Assembly: GCA_036924085.1 (NCBI GenBank)
Contig: JAVGWX010000013.1
Span: forward strand, 68,436,359-68,500,358
From: Ariolimax columbianus
Taxonomy: Eukaryota; Mollusca; Gastropoda; Stylommatophora; Arionidae
Direction of reading: 5' to 3'
Length of the DNA: 64,000 nt
In this document: positions 57,955 to 64,000 of the stretch, piece by piece
Numbering within the stretch: position 1 is the stretch's first letter
Layout of the letters: every line of letters begins with the position of its first letter
Translations under genes and position numbers: made by a program
Notes under the pieces: generated by a model
The model's database searches: none
What the model was told of the DNA's origin: nothing
Seen by the model: only the letters and a program-made list of their open reading frames with translations

Positions 57955-58272
57955 AAGTGAAGTCCAGAGAAGTCGCGTCAAGCATAGTGGAATCAAGTGA
58001 AATCAAATCAAGTAAAGTCAAGGGAAGTGAGGTGAGGTCAAGAGAAGTCGAGCTCTGTCAAATCAAGCCACGGGTAGTCAAATGAAATGAAGTGAAGTCA
58101 AATAAAGTCAAGTCAATAGAAGTGAAGTGAAGTGAAGTGAAGTGAAGTGAAGTGAAGTCAAGTCAAGTCAAGTCAAGTCAAGTCAAGTCAAGTCAAGTCA
58201 AGTCAAGTCAAGTCAAGTCAAGTCAAGTCAAGTCAAGTCAAGTCAAGTCAAGTCAAGTCAAGTCAAGTCAAG
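57955..58272 (+). repeat. AAGTC/AAGTG pentanucleotide array
   Basis: Degenerate at 57955-58115, then GAAGT units at about 58119-58158 and about 22 perfect CAAGT units to 58272. The homogeneous end is on the right. Confidence 0.95.
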
Positions 58273-58319
58273 CGTTAGAGACTTCATTGTTCTGGTCCAA
58301 CACATTGTATGGGAAGGAA

Positions 58320-58470
58320 CAGTGTCCTGCCTCGTTGTCCCTTCTTCCTTAACAGTGAGAGAAGTAGAACTGGGTAGGCTAGAGAATGTCGATACCGGGG
58401 ATGGAACTTGCTACTTTTGCAATGAGACACGAGCGCTCTAACGCACTGCATCACGTACGTTCTTAATCAC
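58320..58470 (-). mobile_element. tRNA-derived SINE
   Basis: The minus strand has GTGCGTTAGAGCGCTCGTG (A box) and AAGTTCCATCCCCGG (B box), then a body ending toward TTAAGGAAGAAGGGAC. Confidence 0.6.
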
Positions 58471-58898
58471 CTATTATAATCCCGTCTGGAGATGATTAAC
58501 TAACACTGCGCTGCTTTTTCTTTATCGCTAATAAAGATAATAATGAAAAAGGGTGACAGACAGGCAGGTGTCGATGCAAGATATTGGCCTACATGCTCGC
58601 TGCTGGCCGTGAAAAGTCAAGACCAAATTAAGCTTCCCCTGTTAAGATGCAGGGTGATGGATTTTCGTTGATTGGTGGGATTCTAGCGCTTTGGGGGACA
58701 TGCGAGCGACATATGGTAGGCATGTAGATAGATATGTTTACGGAACGTTACAGGTAGACAGACAGGTGAATGGACAGGCGTATTGGTAGATAGGGAAGCA
58801 TTCACACAGCAGATTGACTGTCAGACGAAGGGATAACAAATAGACAGACAAACTCATGAACATACATTTACAAAGGCAGCCATACACATAAGCAGATG
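58471..58898. other. No recognised feature
   Basis: Short tetranucleotide-like gacagacagg stretches only. Confidence 0.45.
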
Positions 58899-59575
58899 GA
58901 TGAATGGGCGGATGGATGAATGGGCGGATGGATGAATGGGCGGATGGATGGAAAAATGGATGGAAAAATGGATGGAAAAATGGATGGACAAATGGATGGA
59001 AAAATGGATGGAAAAATGGATGGACAAATGGATGGAAAAATGGATGGAAAAATGGATGGAAAAATGGATGGAAAAATGGATGGAAAAATGGATGGAAAAA
59101 TGGATGGAAAAATGGATGGAAAAATGGATGGAAAAATGGATGGACAAATGGATGGAAAAATGGATGGAAAAATGGATGGAAAAATGGATGGAAAAATGGA
59201 TGGAAAAATGGATGGAAAAATGGATGGAAAAATGGATGGAAAAATGGATGGACAAATGGATGGACAAATGGATGGAAAAATGGATGGAAAAATGGATGGA
59301 AAAATGGATGGAAAAATGGATGGAAAAATGGATGGAAAAATGGATGGAAAAATGGATGGAAAAATGGATGGACAAATGGATGGAAAAATGGATGGAAAAA
59401 TGGATGGAAAAATGGATGGACAAATGGATGGAAAAATGGATGGAAAAATGGATGGAAAAATGGATGGAAAAATGGATGGACAAATGGATGGAAAAATGGA
59501 TGGAAAAATGGATGGAAAAATGGATGGACAAATGGATGGAAAAATGGATGGAAAAATGGATGGAAAAATGATTGG
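58899..59575 (+). repeat. 12-bp minisatellite, about 53 copies, with a 16-bp leader repeat
   Basis: Three 16-bp units (gatgaatgggcggatg) at 58899-58946, then ggatggaaaaat units with scattered ggatggacaaat variants. In frame on both strands ([16 protein letters not shown]), hence long false ORFs. Followed by GATA/GACA tetranucleotides to about 59715. Confidence 0.97.
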
Positions 59576-59717
59576 ACGGTTCAATAGATAGAAAGATAGA
59601 TAGACGGACAGACATACATACACACATGTAAACAGACATACAGATATACAGACACACAGACAGACAGACCCATAGATAGATATACCGATTGATAAATATA
59701 TTGATAAATAGATAAGT

Positions 59718-60173
59718 GTGTGTCAAAGTGTGTCGAAGACAACAGTGAAGAACTGGACAACGATGTTTAAAGAAGGACGTGAATTAACGAAAGATCATCC
59801 GAGACCAGGTCAGGTCCATATTGTTTTGTTAACTCACGTCCTTCTTTTAACATCGTTGTCCAGTTCTTCACTGTTGTCTTCGACACACTTTTGTCCCCAA
59901 TCACTGCCTACATTCTGCGATGAATGCTAAGTGGTCGACATCCTTCAGCTGTTAGAAACCGAATCACCGCTCGCTGATCAACTCTGGACTGATTCCGTAT
60001 CACACTAGCCATGTTTTCAAAGGTCTGCTGAGGAAACTATGAGACAGAGGATAATGAAATTTTGCAAAGTTGACGGTTGGTATCTGCTGTTTACATCAGA
60101 AGTGACCTCATCATGTGCATCGTACGTATTTTCACTTGGTGCAGTTTGGTCCGGCTCATTAGATTACGTCTCG
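59718..60173. mobile_element. Fold-back mariner-derived element 3 (left arm truncated)
   Basis: The left arm (59724-59832) starts within the transposase helix-turn-helix region (SKTTVKNWTTMFKEGRELTK) and is cut by the GATA/12-bp repeats. The right arm (about 59833-60173) is the inverted full 5' end, finishing at a GAGACGTAATCTAATGAG-type terminus next to TA (60174-60175). Its centre differs from elements 1 and 2. Confidence 0.8.
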
Positions 60174-60177
60174 TATT

Positions 60178-60180
<3 letters not shown>

Positions 60181-60248
<68 letters not shown>
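60181..60248. repeat. AT dinucleotide microsatellite, 34 units
   Basis: Perfect AT run beginning only a few bases from the TA at the mariner-element terminus, followed by a short CA run. Confidence 0.97.
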
Positions 60249-60255
<7 letters not shown>

Positions 60256-60554
60256 CACACACACATGTATACATATATATATACATTATTTAAATATTGT
60301 TGACACTGTTTTCTAATGAGGCAAGTATACTTCGATTCTAATAACTTGTTTTACATTATTCATCGTCTTTCTGTTTATTCTGAGCACAGCTGGCATATCA
60401 GATATGTATACCATGTTTGTTTAGTTTCTGATATAGGTTATAATTACGTAACATGTTCTGTCAAGCTGTTCGGGCGTACGGAGCCAATGTCAAGCAGTGA
60501 TGGGAGGTGAGGTCAAGCGCAGCGGTGCATGCATGACAGAAACTTACAGTATGT

Positions 60555-61042
60555 GAGTACTATTTGTAGTAGTAGTAGTAATGGTAGTGGTAGTATTTGT
60601 AGTAGTAGTATTTGTAGTAGTGGTAGTATTTGTAGTAGTGGTAGTGGTAGTAGTAGTGGTAGTAGTAGTAGTGGTAGTAGTAGTACTGATAGTAGTTGTA
60701 GTGGTAGAAGTAGTAGTACCGGTAGTAGTAGTAGCAGTAGTAGTAGTTGTAGCAAAAACAGAAATAGTAGCAATAGTAGTGGCAGTAATAGTAGTAGTGA
60801 CAGTAGTAGTAATAGTAGTGGTAGTCGTAGTGGTAGTAGTAGTACTAGTAGTAGTAGTAGTGGTAGTAGCAGTAGCACTAGCAGTAGCAGTAGTAGAAGT
60901 AGTAACAGTAGTATGTGGAGTAGCAGAAGTAGTAGTATTAGTTGTAGCAGTAGTAATAGCAGTAGTAATAGCAGTAGTAATAGTAGTAGTAGCAGTAGTA
61001 GTAGTAGTAGCAGTAGTATGTGGAGTAGTAGTAGTAGTAGTA

Positions 61043-61082
<40 letters not shown>

Positions 61083-61193
61083 TAGCAGTAATAGCAGTAG
61101 TAGTAGTAACAGTAGTATGTGGAGTAGCAATAGCAGTAGTAGTAGTAGCAGCAGTAGCACGTGGAGTAGTAGTAGTAGTAGTAGCGTCAGGTG
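60555..61193 (+). repeat. TAG/AGT trinucleotide array, about 640 bp
   Basis: Imperfect AGT repeats with GGT, AGC and ATG interruptions. The Ser-, Val- and Leu-rich frames are artefacts. A block with agtatgtggagtagc recurs at about 60910, 61015 and 61115, so longer-range duplication is present. Confidence 0.95.
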
Positions 61194-61194
61194 A

Positions 61195-61275
61195 GGGTCT
61201 TGGTCAGTATATTTCTCCTGACCCTGGCTAACATTACCTGATCAGTATGTTTTGCCTGACCAGACGTTAGCCTCA
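61195..61275 (-). mobile_element. Family B 5' end only
   Basis: The minus strand reads ggctaacgtctggtcaggca then the acatactgatcagg and ccagggtcagg blocks, ending at ctgaccaagaccctcacctg. That is the start of family B, including two copies of the ~37-bp segment, without the body. Confidence 0.75.
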
Positions 61276-61435
61276 TTGTCCAAACCCCTACAGGTAAACG
61301 ATAAAGACTTTGTCTCGTATTAAGCAATACGGCAAACAAGTAATTGTTCTGTTATCTTGAATGCGTGTGACCATCTCCGTTACTTTGCTGTCGTGTCCTA
61401 AAATACTACACGAAGTAACTAATTACAGCTGGGTG

Positions 61436-61939
61436 GGGATCAAGATTCTGAGATCAGTGCATTGGCTGCATCAGGACCAGTGACTCTGAGCTGCTAACCC
61501 TTCTCTACCTCCACGTGGTCATCCCGGATAACAGGCTGCAACAAGGCGACTGGCTATGTAGAAGGGATCGAAAAAGGAAGGCTAAGCCGGTAGCCTAAAA
61601 TTTCAAGCTAAAGTCGGATGTGTTGAACCGAAAGGTGAAAATATCAGTCAAGCTGTAAACTACGAATACAACCCATTCCCTTCTTCGGACTACATCCTGC
61701 ATGCATTTTGCAAAACCATTTTCAGGGCTTGGCAGCGGGAGTTTGAGAACGAAGAAGAAAAAGAAGAAGAAAATGAAGAAGAAGAAGAAGAAGAAGAAGA
61801 TGAAGAAGAAGATGAAGAAGAAGAAGAAGAAGAAGAAGATGAAGAAGAAGAAGAAGAAGATGAAGAAGAAGAAGAAGAAGAAGAAGATGAAGAAGAAGAA
61901 GATGAAGAAGAAGAAGAAGAAGAAGAAGAAGAAGATGAA

Positions 61940-61971
<32 letters not shown>

Positions 61972-61980
61972 AGAAGAAGT
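61436..61980 (+). mobile_element. Family A short retroelement with expanded GAA tail
   Basis: Diverged body (61436-61752) starting GGGGATCAAGATTCTGAG, followed by about 225 bp of GAA with interspersed GAT (61753-61980). Lys/Met/Glu and Phe/Leu-rich frames here are artefacts. Confidence 0.85.
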
Positions 61981-63464
61981 TGAGCAGACAGGAAAGTTTT
62001 GAGAACAAACATTCCAACCAGAACAACGTTTTCACAACTCCGCTACTCAGAACAACAAGCAACGTTACGACCAAAAACCTTCGTCAGCAACAAAGGAGAA
62101 GATGAGAAAAACATTCAACCGTAAACTTAAATACATCATTGTGGTTTTTTTTATACAACAATGTCTTCTTTTCTTCATAGATTAAAAAAATGACAAGACA
62201 TTACATAAATCTGAGCGTATCCTCAAGCGTGCTAAATTCATCTCTCGAATGTCGGCAACCGATGATATATGGGGGATATTATTAACGACTTTTAATGGGG
62301 ATCATTCAAAAAGGTAGAACGTTTATTCTATTGTTCAAAATGGTTATATCGTTAATGTGTACCGTGTTCCTGTGTCTTGTGCCAGCTTCATTGAGTATTT
62401 GGTTCAGTAGTCCAAACTCGCAAAGCACAATTTGTCTGATATCATTTGCATGAGAAATAAAATGGATAATGCCGGAACGAAGAAAGATTAAGTCATTTTT
62501 TGTTATGTTCTTGAACAATTTATTGGGTGATCGCTTAAGATTAGAGACTTTACAATTGAGGATTTCAAACAGAAAAAAACTCACCAACGATTAATACAGC
62601 CATTAGCCGTTATTATTTGGTTCAGTAAACACTGTTCATGAGTTTTCGAAGATTTTGTCGCCGGCTGCAGAGAAGAAAAATAAATAAAAGAAAAAAGAAA
62701 TGACAGAAAGAAACAAATAAAGAACTTAAGAGAGAAGGGGAAAAAAGATATAAAAAAATAAAATTGTTTATATAAAATGACGCAAACAGAGCATTAATAA
62801 TCCCAAATGACTAAACACAATAAGGTTTCTGAACCGTTTCTGAGAAGATGTAACGCGGCGCCTGAAAGCGGAATTCAACCCGTGCAGACGAATCGTTATC
62901 TCTGCCCGGCGGGAGTTTTCTGTTCAAACTGTGTTCTCAACTTTCTGTATGAGAAAGAAACTGAGCTGCAGTTTTCCAGCCGGGATAGGTGTAAACAATA
63001 AACGGCTTTCCAGAGGGAGAAAAAACGTGAGGTGGTTTATAAATACGTTATATATTTGTTGTCTAATATCTGCACTGAAGTAATCTCATTTTGGTTGTAT
63101 TTAGTTATTTTGTAGGGTGCAGGAATAAGGGAAAATATTATGGAATGGCTCAAGGGGTATCATTTATATTATATCAATTGAAGCTGCAGGACTTGTATCC
63201 GGGAGGGTTCTACGTGGGGGAGAGACGAGAGTTCAAATACACGGAGACCATTTCGAAAGATGGTTCGATGTGTGTGTGTGTATGTATGTGAAGTGTACGA
63301 GAATATACCCTCTGCTACACTGATGGTTTGTTGAAAGACGTTGGGATGTCGGTTTGTGAATAATGCGAGAATGTATCTACCTCTGCACTGACGGTTTGTT
63401 GAAAGAATGTTCTTCCTCGAACGTTCTCGAACTCTCCATACCAAGCCACGACAATTGCTTAGCA
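61981..63464. other. No recognised feature
   Basis: AT-rich sequence, purine-rich at 62670-62760. Nothing convincingly coding. A short local repeat (ctctgcactgacggtttgtt forms) occurs at about 63310, 63385 and at the window end. Confidence 0.45.
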
Positions 63465-63872
63465 AGTACCAGGATGTAGTCCAGAGAAAAGAATGCGTTG
63501 TGACATAGTTTACAGCCTGACTGCGATATTTGCACCTATCTGTCCGACACATACAACTTCGGACTTTCATTTATTGGGATGACTGGTTAGCCTTCCATCT
63601 TCGATCCCTTCTCCTTAGCCAGTCTGATCTGTTGCAGTTTGTTATCCAGGTTCATCACGTGGAGGTGGAGAAGAGTCTCATAAGCTCTAGATCGCTGGCC
63701 CTGACGTTAGCTGTCAGCTATGGTTCGCTGGACCTGGCGTTAGCTGTCAGCTATGGGTAGCTGGTCCTGGCGTTAGCACTCAGCTATGGTTCACTGGACC
63801 TGACGTAAGCTATCAGCTATGGGTCACTGACTGCTACAGCTCATGCGTTGTTCATCATCTTAATCCCGAAAG
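63465..63872 (-). mobile_element. Family A copy with internal 33-bp quadruplication
   Basis: Minus-oriented, diverged family A without a tail at the left edge. The ctggccctgacgttagctgt segment, single in other copies, is present four times at 63694-63826 with a 33-bp period. Confidence 0.85.
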
Positions 63873-64000
63873 AATATCAGATGTGCGTGAAAGGCACACG
63901 AATAAGTTCACTGCTAAGCTGAAGGTATGTGCCCGATATGTAAGTGGGAATTGGACGACAAACGTCCACTGCTACACTGATGGTATGTCGAAAGAGTGTC

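Noticed and set aside
58854..59726. 290-codon [11 protein letters not shown] and the MDGKMDGK ORFs
   Set aside because: All frames of a 12-bp array without stops.
60513..61231. Poly-Leu, poly-Ser and poly-Val ORFs that resemble membrane or low-complexity proteins
   Set aside because: TAG/AGT trinucleotide tract read in different frames.

Overview
This window is animal nuclear DNA. It is rich in repeats, introns and intergenic sequence, and contains no prokaryotic-style genes, operons or CRISPR arrays. Evidence for an animal comes from a spliced NK2-class homeobox exon and from several LINE clades, tRNA-derived SINEs and mariner pieces. The repeat mix (LINEs with a C-terminal RNase H, CR1/L2 tails, RTE-like tails, SINEs with simple-sequence tails, very many minisatellites) would suit a lophotrochozoan, perhaps a gastropod mollusc. 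The species cannot be fixed from sequence alone.

Only one piece of a conserved host gene was recognised. It is a 185-bp internal exon on the minus strand (9384-9568) of an Nkx2.1 (TTF-1/scarecrow)-like gene. It carries the SRF-G-M-S-P block, the Gly/Met-rich linker and homeodomain residues 1-12, then a splice donor inside the homeobox. About 60 bp into the downstream intron lies a 1.84-kb pentanucleotide satellite (7485-9322), followed by an 18-bp array (6425-7150). The other exons were not found here, so much of the window may be intron and flank of this locus.

The rest is transposon debris and tandem repeats. LINE remnants are: an RNase H-bearing LINE (1863-3269 minus; 16612-17061 plus; 28562-29424 plus, the last with an open 269-codon RNase H/zinc-knuckle reading frame); related fragments (24040-24506, 29437-29860, 48480-49440); CR1/L2-like 3' ends (1825-1862 with 3270-3530, and 11220-11765); a poly-C-interrupted RT/C-terminal piece (13320-14130); and RTE-like RT tails (1-329, 14656-15680, 18190-18497, 37860-38400, 44168-44780, 45960-46235). 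Target-site duplications (TSDs) are readable for several insertions.

Short dispersed families, with names local to this report, are: family A (~340 bp, tails of GAA or GCCAA repeats, eight copies); family B (~260 bp, AAC tail, a dozen copies or fragments, whose 5' end has repeatedly expanded into 37-42 bp minisatellites); and tRNA-like SINEs with A/B boxes. Three mariner-derived elements are palindromes with transposase N-terminal sequence on both arms. They look like a fold-back MITE family.

Tandem arrays fill much of the sequence: units of 5, 12, 18, 20, 22, 24, 26, 28, 29, 30, 37, 42, 44, 68 and 70 bp, plus long GAA, TTC, CAA, TAG and AT tracts. Almost all long open frames are translations of these arrays and should not be called genes.
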